From IMG/VR virus record IMGVR_UViG_3300031951_001103, positions 1 through 25,498 of that record: 25,498 nucleotides of DNA. One strand, given 5' to 3'. The position numbers and the translations under genes were made by a program. Positions 6,105 through 13,237 of the stretch are shown in pieces. The notes beneath the pieces are model-generated. The model made no database searches and was not told the DNA's origin. It saw only the letters and a list, made by a program, of their open reading frames with translations. Origin of the DNA: a virus. The stretch's first letter is position 1. Every line of letters starts with the position of its first letter.

Positions 6105-6133
6105 ATTATAAGTGTTTATACTTATTTAGTCAA
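6105..6133 (-). promoter_or_regulatory. Strong sigma70-type promoter for the small membrane genes and tmRNA
   Basis: TTGACT (6133-6128) and a perfect TATAAT (6110-6105) are separated by 17 bases on the minus strand. It lies just after the stop of the nuclease gene. The predicted start of transcription is at about 6098-6096, at the ATG of the 41-residue frame. Apart from the two tiny coding frames, the next clear product downstream is the tmRNA. Confidence 0.8.
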
Positions 6134-6142
6134 GCCATTCAC

Positions 6143-6802
6143 TCAATGTTTACCATTTTTCTCATAATATGAAATGGCATTGACTAGGCCTGTTATGTGG
6201 TCCTCAGTCTTTTGTTTGAACACGATAGGACTTGAATCCTCAACGGCCATGACGATAACCAAGTCATGGATAGGTTCACCAATCAACTCCTCATACATCA
6301 AGGCATAGGCAGATGTTTGCCAGAAGTAATCTTCGATATCTTCGTGGCTCTTAATCTTTTTGGATGTTTTAAAATCGATTACCGAAAGCACACCATCAAA
6401 CTCAGCAATACAATCCACACGACCCGCCATCTTTAATTGTGTAGACCATAACGCCTGTTCTTGATAATGAATGTTGTTGATACGATTGAGATGTGGTTTG
6501 ATTGATAAAAACATTTCATGTGCATCAGGCATTATATTACCCAATGATTCATTGTTTAAATATTTTTCACACAAAGTATGCACATTGGTGCCACGAGAGG
6601 TTGCTTTCTTTGTAATGGCATTGGCAACATCTTCACCCACTTTATTACGCCATGCTTGAAAGATATGTTTCTTTTGGGCACCAATTACTGTAGTAACCGA
6701 TGGTAGTTTTGTACCATCAGGCAGTTTATAGAATCTTCGGCCATCAGGAAATGTTTCTGATTTCAGGTCTTGTAATTGTTTTGGTGGGCAGTAATTAAAC
6801 AT
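6143..6802 (-). CDS. PD-(D/E)XK-family nuclease (RecB/Cas4/MGME1-like exonuclease)
   Basis: This 219-residue protein shows the motifs of the RecB-like PD-(D/E)XK fold. RGTNVHTLCEKYL (H75) is the early GxxxH motif and YQEQALWS carries Glu 115. GRVDCIAEFDGVLSVIDFKTSKK provides D130, D143 and K145, and QTSAYALMYEE (about 162-172) is the trailing Q-x3-Y motif. These coordinate metal for DNA cleavage, usually as a single-strand exonuclease in DNA processing or recombination. Aquatic T4-like phages often carry this type. The start overlaps the end of the upstream oxygenase gene, so it is translationally linked to the modification cassette, though the function looks separate. Confidence 0.88.
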   Translation of the reverse strand: MFNYCPPKQLQDLKSETFPDGRRFYKLPDGTKLPSVTTVIGAQKKHIFQAWRNKVGEDVANAITKKATSRGTNVHTLCEKYLNNESLGNIMPDAHEMFLSIKPHLNRINNIHYQEQALWSTQLKMAGRVDCIAEFDGVLSVIDFKTSKKIKSHEDIEDYFWQTSAYALMYEELIGEPIHDLVIVMAVEDSSPIVFKQKTEDHITGLVNAISYYEKNGKH

Positions 6803-7454
6803 TTTCTCTCATTTTTAAAAAACTATTAGTCCAACTTTTTAACACCATGGCATTTGGTGCATTTCTATCTATCTTTTGTTTTATATCGGTTGATAATGAA
6901 ATACGCAAATCATTTGATTTATTTGATTGAACTTCATGAACAATATATGCTGGAAAAAATATCAACATCCCTTCTTCAGGTTCAATGTGTATATGTTTTA
7001 ATTCTGATTTATCATTATGAGCAAATGCACCTTTATCATCAATAATATTTTCTGTGCTGAGTAATACTAGGTCACCAGAATTTTCTTTTGCACGAATATA
7101 ATAGGTGGCTGTGAGTGATGCATCATTGTGTGCGTGTGCTTCAATACTTTCACCTGGTTCTTTGATATTGGCCCATGCCATCACATAATCTGGTTCTATA
7201 TTAAGTTGTTGTGCTTCTGATATTAAAGAGAATACGTGCTTCTTGACGGCCAAATTTATAATACTCTTTAGATAATTTAAATGTGGTCGGTCATATTCCC
7301 ATAAACTATCTTTGGGATTGCCATCACGACCTGTTGCAATATCTTTGGCAATCCAATAAAGTTCTTCTTCTAGTTCCCAATTGAATTGACTATTGAGGCC
7401 TGTTTGAACTGCCCAATATGGTGACACCCACCAATTACTTTTTACAATATCCAT
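6795..7454 (-). CDS. 2OG-Fe(II) oxygenase (phage type)
   Basis: This 219-residue protein carries the double-stranded beta-helix iron site. EAHAHNDASLTATYYI supplies H109 and D111, VHEVQSN supplies H173, and R184 in LRISLSTD would bind 2-oxoglutarate. The IEPEEGMLIFFPAYIVHEV stretch is typical of the phage-type 2OG oxygenase family seen in cyanophages. Such enzymes hydroxylate proteins, nucleic acids or small molecules with oxygen and 2-oxoglutarate. It is the third of three consecutive, mutually dissimilar oxygenase-like genes that end and start within a few bases of one another. Substrate unknown; the neighbouring Asn-Cys-rich fibre protein is one candidate. Confidence 0.88.
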   Translation of the reverse strand: MDIVKSNWWVSPYWAVQTGLNSQFNWELEEELYWIAKDIATGRDGNPKDSLWEYDRPHLNYLKSIINLAVKKHVFSLISEAQQLNIEPDYVMAWANIKEPGESIEAHAHNDASLTATYYIRAKENSGDLVLLSTENIIDDKGAFAHNDKSELKHIHIEPEEGMLIFFPAYIVHEVQSNKSNDLRISLSTDIKQKIDRNAPNAMVLKSWTNSFLKMRENV

Positions 7455-8233
7455 TATTCTTTCTTTGTAACAAACTTCTCTTTAATCTTATCAAAGTATG
7501 CAATCTCATCTGGTGTAAGAGTTACTTCATCCATATTCTTACGATATGTAATGGCATCTTGTTCCATTAATTGTATATTACCAGTATACTTAAAATGATT
7601 TGTAATTTGTTTTGTATCGTAGGCATCCATAATGATGTGATAACGATCCTCATCCGAATCATTACGAATCTGGTGCCACAAATTTACCCACATAATATAC
7701 ACAGAACCGTCAGCAGGCAGATGTAATGATTTGCCTTGGCAGATATGCACACTTTTCTTATTAGTGATTAATGGAATGTGAATACGAGCCATGTAATTAT
7801 TTGTGGCTGCATCTTTGTGTACCAAAGATTTAGAATGTGCTTGTAGGCATGAAACTCTTGCTCGGCGTGGATAGAATCCCAATTCTTCTAATTGGTTCAA
7901 TACTTCTTTAATATAACCTGTGCAACCTTGTGTTGGGTTTTTATGTTCAAATGCGTGAGATACATTGAGGTACTTCATGGCTCTATAGTTGTATTGGCCA
8001 TTAGGAAAAAACATATCATTTGTTTCTTTATCATCTGAGTGATATACTTCCCAACCATCTCGCCAATCACCGGTACGAGATAATAATGTCCAACCACCAA
8101 AGCCATGATATTCTACAGTTTCAAATTCTTCACCTTGTATTTGTTGTTTACCAAGTGTAAATACTTTTTCTTCTACTTCTTTTCGTAGTCGGTCAATATC
8201 TACTTTGAAATCTAATTTTTCAATCCACATCAT
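7454..8233 (-). CDS. Aspartyl/asparaginyl beta-hydroxylase-like oxygenase
   Basis: This 259-residue protein fits the Asp/Asn beta-hydroxylase family of 2OG-dependent oxygenases. LVHKDAATNNYMARIHIPL gives H139 and D141 of the iron site with the family's Arg at 150. LPADGSVYIMWVNLWHQIRNDSDEDRYHIIMDAYD gives H187 and the 2OG-binding R197. Known members hydroxylate Asp or Asn in Cys-rich EGF-like domains, or free proline. That is notable because an Asn-Cys repeat protein lies three genes upstream in the same transcription direction. It overlaps both neighbouring oxygenase genes by one to four bases. Family is confident; substrate is inference. Confidence 0.88.
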   Translation of the reverse strand: MMWIEKLDFKVDIDRLRKEVEEKVFTLGKQQIQGEEFETVEYHGFGGWTLLSRTGDWRDGWEVYHSDDKETNDMFFPNGQYNYRAMKYLNVSHAFEHKNPTQGCTGYIKEVLNQLEELGFYPRRARVSCLQAHSKSLVHKDAATNNYMARIHIPLITNKKSVHICQGKSLHLPADGSVYIMWVNLWHQIRNDSDEDRYHIIMDAYDTKQITNHFKYTGNIQLMEQDAITYRKNMDEVTLTPDEIAYFDKIKEKFVTKKE

Positions 8234-8769
8234 AAGTTTCCTGTTTCGTGTAACATATTACATACATCATCATAATTATATGTATTCGTTGCCAAAGACA
8301 ATCCTAATCGTTCTGTAATATCACCAATTGGTTTTACGCTGTGTGGTTGACTTACATCAAGCACCCATGCATCATATTGGTTGGCAATAAAACTGCCAGC
8401 TGGCACTAAATCTATTTCATCAAATATAAAACCTTCTTTTTGATTTTCTATCTGATATTTTTTAGGTTCACCTTTAAATTTATAAAAGTGTGTGGTACAG
8501 TTACTTGTTTCAATATAAAAATTAATTGTTACCATAATACCTGTATCGGTATGTGGAGGTATTATAGTATTAATTTTCATTAATGTCAAGCAAAAGTTCT
8601 CTCGATATTGGTTAGGTACCAAACTAAAGAGAGAATCAGTATTTGAGTAGTTGATGTTGAAGTATTCGATGCCTTTAAATTGGCCGTCTACCTGTTCACC
8701 AAATTGTATGCGAGAACCAGTTATATCAAATGGTTTTGGATTGAATTTGTTTTTTAGTTTTAAGAACAT
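8230..8769 (-). CDS. 2OG-Fe(II) oxygenase-like protein
   Basis: This 179-residue protein shows IIPPHTDTGIMVTINFYI (H73 and D75). After a CTTHFYKF strand and GSFIANQYDAWVLDVSQPHSV it provides H143, then R154 in ERLGLSLAT. The H-x-D...H...R arrangement and the gate-like 'HTDT' strand indicate a jelly-roll 2OG oxygenase. It resembles neither of its two neighbours closely, so the trio is not a recent tandem duplication. Stop and start overlap the next gene (8230-8233). Substrate unknown. Confidence 0.75.
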   Translation of the reverse strand: MFLKLKNKFNPKPFDITGSRIQFGEQVDGQFKGIEYFNINYSNTDSLFSLVPNQYRENFCLTLMKINTIIPPHTDTGIMVTINFYIETSNCTTHFYKFKGEPKKYQIENQKEGFIFDEIDLVPAGSFIANQYDAWVLDVSQPHSVKPIGDITERLGLSLATNTYNYDDVCNMLHETGNL

Positions 8770-8785
8770 GACGAATCATAATATA

Positions 8786-9163
8786 CTAAGCCTTAGAGGC
8801 TTTCCATTCTTCATAGGCACGAATAATTGGGCAATCATAATCCCAATTAATGCCTTCGTGTGGATTGGCATTGGCTGCTGCAAAGCGTTTACCTTGGACG
8901 TGTTCAATGATATCGATACCAGGATGTAGTATTTTTTCTAAAATATCAGCATACTGTTCAATCATTTGAAAGAATTGAACTTTATCTTCTGGTGATAAAT
9001 TCAATATGTCATTACCTAATTGATTATCAAAGTAATGAACAATGTGTTTTCTATAAGCATTGAGTTCTTCTTCGGTTACTGTACCATCACGATTTAAATC
9101 AGCATCAGCCACACCATCAGCATTGAGGTCGATATCTTTTAAGTTAATGTTAATGTCTGTCAT
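8786..9163 (-). CDS. Protein with N-terminal EF-hand/dockerin-like calcium loop
   Basis: In this 125-residue protein residues 12-33 contain two consecutive DxNxDG units. The second is a complete 12-residue EF-hand loop (D22, N24, D26, G27, T28, T30, E33 in DLNRDGTVTEEE), so calcium binding is expected. The remainder is helical and acidic, with a CPIIRAYEEWKASKA end. It starts by an ATGA overlap with the stop of the Asn-Cys-rich fibre gene, so the two are translationally coupled and probably both late. It could be a calcium-dependent virion or chaperone protein; no specific family recognised. Confidence 0.75.
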   Translation of the reverse strand: MTDININLKDIDLNADGVADADLNRDGTVTEEELNAYRKHIVHYFDNQLGNDILNLSPEDKVQFFQMIEQYADILEKILHPGIDIIEHVQGKRFAAANANPHEGINWDYDCPIIRAYEEWKASKA

Positions 9164-10062
9164 TTAGCAAATCCTTGAACAAATTTTGTTTTTACATACA
9201 TTTTAATTTTATTTAATTTATTAGTTGTTTTAACGTATGTTGTGGCGTAAAAATAACTACCTAAACACAAGAACCACATCATCCATGATCCAAATAAACC
9301 TAATTTATATTTCTTAGGTAAACTAAACACAAATTTACAAATTGGTCGGCCGATATTCATTAATATTTTACCAACTTCATTGTCATTCTTAACAGCACCC
9401 ATAAGATATGCCATGTGTTCCGACCAAGGTGTAGCTATTTTATAAGCCCATTTTGTTGTTGCTTCTTTTTGTTTTTGGTTTCGTTCTTCTTTATTAACCC
9501 AAAACATAAAGTTAGGACCTGTGCCATCCATCCAAGCAGTTACAGTTTTTGCCCAGCGTATGTAACCACGATATACTACTTTATCATTTTTCTTTAACCA
9601 TTCACCATATTGTTGGTCAGCAGCAAATATTGAATATGGCATCATTCCAAATTGATGTAATTTTGTGCAAATAATTTTAGAGCAGTTGCAAGCACAATTA
9701 CAATTATATGATGTTTCTGATGTGGTACAATTGTAAGGTGTTGTTACACAATTACAGTTTGTTTGTAACCAGTTTTGTGTATCACAGTTGGTACAGTTTA
9801 CAGAACCTGAAATGAGGCAGTTATTACACTGGATATTACCACAGTTACAGTTACTTGTGCAGTTACCATTGTTGCAATTGCCTTGTGTGTTATTCTGAAA
9901 GAAATTTAAATTATAAAAATTATTCATGGCCGGTGTGGCTGGCCGTTGAGTAGGTACAATCTGGTCGTTTAGAAATTGTAGGCTGGATGAGAAGGTAGGT
10001 GCTTGACCTATCTCACTATTTACGTCAGCAAAACTAATTGTTCCAGATGATGGTAATGTCAT
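9160..10062 (-). CDS. Tail-fibre-like virion protein with Asn-Cys-rich repeat
   Basis: This protein has 300 residues. The N-terminus (MTLPSSGTISFADVNSEIG, then FSSSLQFLN) is the attachment-type start common on phage tail-fibre and structural proteins. Residues 63-132 contain 16 cysteines, 13 of them directly preceded by Asn (for example NCNNGNCTSNCNCGN). The C-terminal 170 residues form a different, Trp-rich domain (YRGYIRWAKTVTAWMDGTGP, ATPWSEHMAYLMGA), with a hydrophobic stretch at about 254-277. A perfect T4 late promoter lies 30 bases upstream, matching virion expression. The radical SAM/SPASM gene lies directly upstream and the oxygenases downstream, suggesting the repeat is modified or binds metal. 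Function beyond virion protein is inference. Confidence 0.75.
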   Translation of the reverse strand: MTLPSSGTISFADVNSEIGQAPTFSSSLQFLNDQIVPTQRPATPAMNNFYNLNFFQNNTQGNCNNGNCTSNCNCGNIQCNNCLISGSVNCTNCDTQNWLQTNCNCVTTPYNCTTSETSYNCNCACNCSKIICTKLHQFGMMPYSIFAADQQYGEWLKKNDKVVYRGYIRWAKTVTAWMDGTGPNFMFWVNKEERNQKQKEATTKWAYKIATPWSEHMAYLMGAVKNDNEVGKILMNIGRPICKFVFSLPKKYKLGLFGSWMMWFLCLGSYFYATTYVKTTNKLNKIKMYVKTKFVQGFAK

Positions 10063-10074
10063 GGTTATTACTCT

Positions 10075-11544
10075 TTAATTGGTTACTTCTGTATTTATAC
10101 CATCGGCCAATCGTGACTTTCCGTAGACTTCCACACCTTCAATCTCGCCAATTTTTTCACTTACTACTTTGATTGGTATAATCTTTTTCTTTGGTTCTTC
10201 TTTGTGTTCATATACGGTACCCCAAATATCTTGGCGTTCCAATGGTAATTCTGGATGTTTGATTAATACAGGAATATAACCTGTCATACGAGCCAGAGCT
10301 ACAGCAAAGAGAGCCACATTGTCTGAATAGGAGTTGGCACATGATATATCCCAAAACTTTTTATCTAAGAACATACAGGCACCTTTACACAGGTGCAATA
10401 CAGGACATTTAGGACATTCTTTACGATTTGACCAATGGGTTGAGGTTTTAATCTCAACCTTATCGAATTCTTTTAGATTACCACCATGATGTGATTCACC
10501 ATTTTTACCTATCTCTAGAGCACTTACGTTCTGACAGGTCATTACATTACCACGCAAATCAACTGCCATAACGTGTTCATCATCCATGCCACATTTTTGT
10601 CCAAGATATTTTGATTCTGAGTGAGATAGAACTGCCTGAGTAAAACCATCTATCTTACCTAATTGACCAAAGAAACCAATTTGACCATTGGTTACATAAA
10701 TGTCTGAGAAGGCTGTTTTGCGGTAATCAAAGTGTTCAGCTTTGGTCTGTAAACTATTCTGCATACCATCTTCATCATAACTATCTACAATACCACCTTC
10801 ACCAAGTTTAATATCAGGATCACCGGTAAGATTGACGAACCACTCATAGATTTCTTTACGAGATTTGTTTTTAGAATTCATCATTGGATTAAAACTGATA
10901 CCTTTACCCAAACGGGACATAGCACGATAGAAATCTAAAATGATTTTCTTTTGGTCTGGATCATCAAACGGATCAGGACCACGAACTGATTGACCAGGTC
11001 CATCATGTGAGATTGATACAGAAAAATCCATCATCATCAACCAATCACAAATATCTGGTGTAAGAATAGAACCATTAGTAATTACAGAGAATCGTGGTTT
11101 ATTTTCCCAATGTTCAAATCGGTCACGAATGGTCTCTGCCAATGGTTTCATGGTTTTCCAATAAACAAATGGTTCACCACCCCAAAACTCAATTGAGAGT
11201 CCTTTCTTTTCATCAAACTCTAATGTATCAAACATTTCCATGAAAGCATCAATGTCTTTCTTAGATGTTTCAGGCATACGTTCAACAAACTTCTGTGAAC
11301 AATAATCGCATGAGTAATTACAACTCAAACCCATTTGAATTTTGAGTATTTGAACCTGTTTAGATTTTTTAAGTGGGTGGTCTTTGTCGAATGGACGATA
11401 TGGTGTGAGATTGTGGTCGTGAATTGTGCCTTCAGGAAATTGAAAGGTAATTCCATCTTCACTCTTTAGTATGTTTGTTTCATTATCATAATAAAATATT
11501 TTTTTATCGTTTGCACTTCGTTCAGAGTGTATTTCAAATATCAT
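10075..11544 (-). CDS. Radical SAM enzyme with SPASM domain (peptide/protein maturase-like)
   Basis: In this 489-residue protein the radical SAM cluster motif is C75-X3-C79-X2-C82 (LSCNYSCDYCSQ), with FWGGEPFVY (about 120-128) as the SAM-binding GGE motif and ISHDGPG near 179-184. The C-terminal SPASM domain shows its full signature: C318, X13, G332, X4, C337, then C377-X2-C380-X5-C386-X3-C390 and C402, enough for two auxiliary iron-sulphur clusters. The family includes sulphatase-maturing enzymes and RiPP maturases that form thioether, carbon-carbon or oxidised residues on peptides. The N-terminal 60 residues may be a substrate-recognition or leader-binding part. Directly downstream is an Asn-Cys-rich virion protein, the obvious candidate substrate; this link is inference. 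Confidence 0.9.
   Translation of the reverse strand: MIFEIHSERSANDKKIFYYDNETNILKSEDGITFQFPEGTIHDHNLTPYRPFDKDHPLKKSKQVQILKIQMGLSCNYSCDYCSQKFVERMPETSKKDIDAFMEMFDTLEFDEKKGLSIEFWGGEPFVYWKTMKPLAETIRDRFEHWENKPRFSVITNGSILTPDICDWLMMMDFSVSISHDGPGQSVRGPDPFDDPDQKKIILDFYRAMSRLGKGISFNPMMNSKNKSRKEIYEWFVNLTGDPDIKLGEGGIVDSYDEDGMQNSLQTKAEHFDYRKTAFSDIYVTNGQIGFFGQLGKIDGFTQAVLSHSESKYLGQKCGMDDEHVMAVDLRGNVMTCQNVSALEIGKNGESHHGGNLKEFDKVEIKTSTHWSNRKECPKCPVLHLCKGACMFLDKKFWDISCANSYSDNVALFAVALARMTGYIPVLIKHPELPLERQDIWGTVYEHKEEPKKKIIPIKVVSEKIGEIEGVEVYGKSRLADGINTEVTN
10092..10099 (-). promoter_or_regulatory. T4-type late promoter
   Basis: On the minus strand the sequence reads GGTATAAATACAG, containing the exact T4 late -10 element TATAAATA. 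It sits within the last codons of the radical SAM gene, 30 bases before the ATG of the Asn-Cys-rich fibre gene. The window also encodes gp33, the co-activator such promoters need. It is the only exact match I found. Confidence 0.8.
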
Positions 11545-11545
11545 T

Positions 11546-11704
11546 TCAATTCCAATTTGTTTTTAATGATTGTATATATCTTGTTACTTTTTCATGTTCT
11601 ATTGTTTGTTTACTGTATTCAGCCAATTCTTGCCTTACTCTTTCCTTGTTGGCTGATTCGTAGTATAGCCGCTGTTGTTTTGACATCATTCGCTTCTTGC
11701 TCAT
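11546..11704 (-). CDS. Small basic protein, 52 aa
   Basis: The start chosen at 11704 (MSKKRMMSKQQRLYY) has a near-perfect ribosome-binding site, AAAGGAGAACGG, immediately upstream. The product is charged and helical (KERVRQELAEYSKQTIEHEKV). It ends one base before the radical SAM gene. Its first 86 bases overlap another leftward frame (11619-11828), so either both are read or only one is real; the strong ribosome-binding site favours this one. No family recognised. Confidence 0.55.
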   Translation of the reverse strand: MSKKRMMSKQQRLYYESANKERVRQELAEYSKQTIEHEKVTRYIQSLKTNWN

Positions 11705-11828
11705 CCGTTCTCCTTTGGTCTTTATTATATTTTCGGACACGCTGAGCTTTTACTATGGGGACAATTTTATCATTGACACCTCGCCGTTTGGTTAATAGAA
11801 TAGGGGTTTGAGTATTGAATACTACCAT
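11619..11828 (-). CDS. Small Arg/Lys-rich protein, 69 aa
   Basis: The ATG at 11828 overlaps the TGG-TAG end of the preceding gene, suggesting coupled translation. The product is rich in Lys, Arg and Gln (KRRG, KAQRVRKYNKDQRR, QQGKSKARIG). That composition could bind nucleic acid. Its last 86 bases overlap the 52-residue frame in another phase. A frameshift joining the two is an alternative. Function unknown. Confidence 0.45.
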   Translation of the reverse strand: MVVFNTQTPILLTKRRGVNDKIVPIVKAQRVRKYNKDQRRTDEQEANDVKTTAAILRISQQGKSKARIG

Positions 11829-12103
11829 TCTCTAGGCAACTTTGTCTTGTGTGATTTGTGTAAGGTATTTCCTGGTACTGTATCTTTGATTCTTTGTATG
11901 ACACCTTTCTCAAAGGCAGAATCGGCAGTCTTGGTACCTGGTACAGACATACGACCAACATCACCGAAAACTGGTAGGTTCTCGGCTGAGTGGTATCGTT
12001 GTAAATGTGGATTATTTTGTATGAATTCGTCTAACACCGTGTAAGACATACGGTGTTCTTCAATTTGTTTGGTTTCTTTATTCAAAAAATCATAGGTTGG
12101 CAT
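11822..12103 (-). CDS. Conserved T4-like phage protein (MPTYDF family)
   Basis: This 93-residue protein begins MPTYDFLNKETKQIEEHRMS, reminiscent of the FmdB-type small regulator start (MPTYxxxC) but with no cysteine, so it cannot form a zinc ribbon. Central NLPVFGDVGRMSVPG and C-terminal VIQRIKDTVPGNTLHKS blocks look conserved. I recognise it as recurrent in aquatic T4-like phages without a known role. The start overlaps the previous stop by TAATG. Confidence 0.7.
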   Translation of the reverse strand: MPTYDFLNKETKQIEEHRMSYTVLDEFIQNNPHLQRYHSAENLPVFGDVGRMSVPGTKTADSAFEKGVIQRIKDTVPGNTLHKSHKTKLPREW

Positions 12104-12693
12104 TAACTATACTCATGGGCAAGTGATTCATTCATTTTTCGGAACCATTCTTTCATAAAGACTGGCACTTCTCTTTTATTTATCTTACCTTTCCATGACC
12201 AAAGGTGTGATTTATTCATACGATAATAGTTATGGTAAGATTGTAATGAATTGCCTGGTACTTTACAGTCATCTGGCATGGCAGGTGTAGGACCAGTAAA
12301 CGAACCAACTGGACAATTATCTGGTACCCGAGCCAAGTCAGGTATCAATCGTGCCGTGGCATGAACCTTACCATAACGATATGTAAACTCTTTGAGTAAT
12401 TCACACCACATATTATAGAGCCAAGTATAGTTTGCTTTGCTTTGGCGAACCCATATGGCTGATGGATGATTCATCATTGTGGGTTTCATCAATCGTTCTT
12501 CACGCTCATCTGGTAGTCGCCACCGTTTAATATTACGATTATTGGTTGTTTTACCAAGGTACATCTCACCATCAAGCACACGGTGTGCAGTAGAGAGTAA
12601 CTGAGCATACTCAATCACCATTTTACAAACATGGCGGTCAACGTGCATTTCAGCACACTTCACAGGATCATTATCAAGATAAAATATATTCAT
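12103..12693 (-). CDS. Conserved T4-like phage protein of unknown function
   Basis: This 196-residue soluble protein begins MNIFYLDNDPVKCAEMHVDRH and continues CKMVIEYAQLLSTAHRVLDG, a start I recognise from many T4-like phages. HPSAIWVRQSKANYTWLY and PTPAMPDD follow. Histidines at 17 and 21 and several conserved aromatic residues could be a metal or nucleotide site, but no motif identifies an enzyme. Coupled by ATGA to the membrane protein before it. Confidence 0.75.
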   Translation of the reverse strand: MNIFYLDNDPVKCAEMHVDRHVCKMVIEYAQLLSTAHRVLDGEMYLGKTTNNRNIKRWRLPDEREERLMKPTMMNHPSAIWVRQSKANYTWLYNMWCELLKEFTYRYGKVHATARLIPDLARVPDNCPVGSFTGPTPAMPDDCKVPGNSLQSYHNYYRMNKSHLWSWKGKINKREVPVFMKEWFRKMNESLAHEYS

Positions 12694-12974
12694 AGCATTC
12701 TAATTAAACCGATTGTATCAATAGTAGTTAACAAGATGTAGTTAGCAAGCATCCCAAATGATTTCCTAGTGTAACTAGCCCAAGCATACATAGCACAGCC
12801 AAGAATCCAAACAGGATATAAAACAAGTAACGGTGGGTTCGGAACGGTAAGTGCCATAGTAATAGAGCAACCAATACTAATAGCCCAAGCCAACAACTCA
12901 ACAATAAAACGGAAACGACCACTTCGCCAGTCATCACGAATCCAATCAAAGAGATTATAAAATAAATCGTTCAT
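12690..12974 (-). CDS. Small integral membrane protein, three predicted spans
   Basis: The start is taken at the ATG at 12974, which overlaps the preceding stop (TGATG); a GTG six bases upstream is also in frame. The 94-residue product has a polar N-terminus (MNDLFYNLFDWIRDDWRSG) followed by hydrophobic spans at about 24-43, 49-68 and 75-92, broken by PNPP and ASYTRKS. I recall near-identical proteins in other aquatic T4-like phages. Function unknown. Confidence 0.7.
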   Translation of the reverse strand: MNDLFYNLFDWIRDDWRSGRFRFIVELLAWAISIGCSITMALTVPNPPLLVLYPVWILGCAMYAWASYTRKSFGMLANYILLTTIDTIGLIRML

Positions 12975-13237
12975 CAACACTCATCAGAGCGAATCAGACT
13001 TTTCTTACCATTGAAGATAGAATCTAAATCATCCAAATCATCTTCTTTAGATTCAGTCATTGAATTCCATTCTTCATTATCAACAACTTCTAAATGACCT
13101 TCGTCCAAATTATATCCACAGCCTTGTAAGAAATATTGAAATTGTTCCAATACATCTTCCAATCGAACTGCTTCAAATTCAAAGGTAGTTTTTGAATTGT
13201 TATAATTTTGTTCTTGAACAAATGTAAACTTACTCAT
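12974..13237 (-). CDS. Small acidic phage protein, 87 aa
   Basis: MSKFTFVQEQNYN leads into a predicted beta-helix mix (TTFEFEAVRLEDVLEQFQYFL) and a very acidic C-terminal third (SKEDDLDDLDSIFNG). It is joined by ATGA to the gene before it and by TGATG to the membrane protein after it. No family recognised. Confidence 0.65.
   Translation of the reverse strand: MSKFTFVQEQNYNNSKTTFEFEAVRLEDVLEQFQYFLQGCGYNLDEGHLEVVDNEEWNSMTESKEDDLDDLDSIFNGKKSLIRSDEC

Noticed and set aside
6795-8769. Recent tandem triplication of one oxygenase gene
   Set aside because: The three proteins share only the iron-site pattern; their lengths, surrounding motifs and apparent families differ, so they look independently acquired or anciently diverged.
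11822-12103. FmdB-type zinc-ribbon regulator
   Set aside because: The MPTY start is similar, but no cysteines are present to bind zinc, so the name is not applied.
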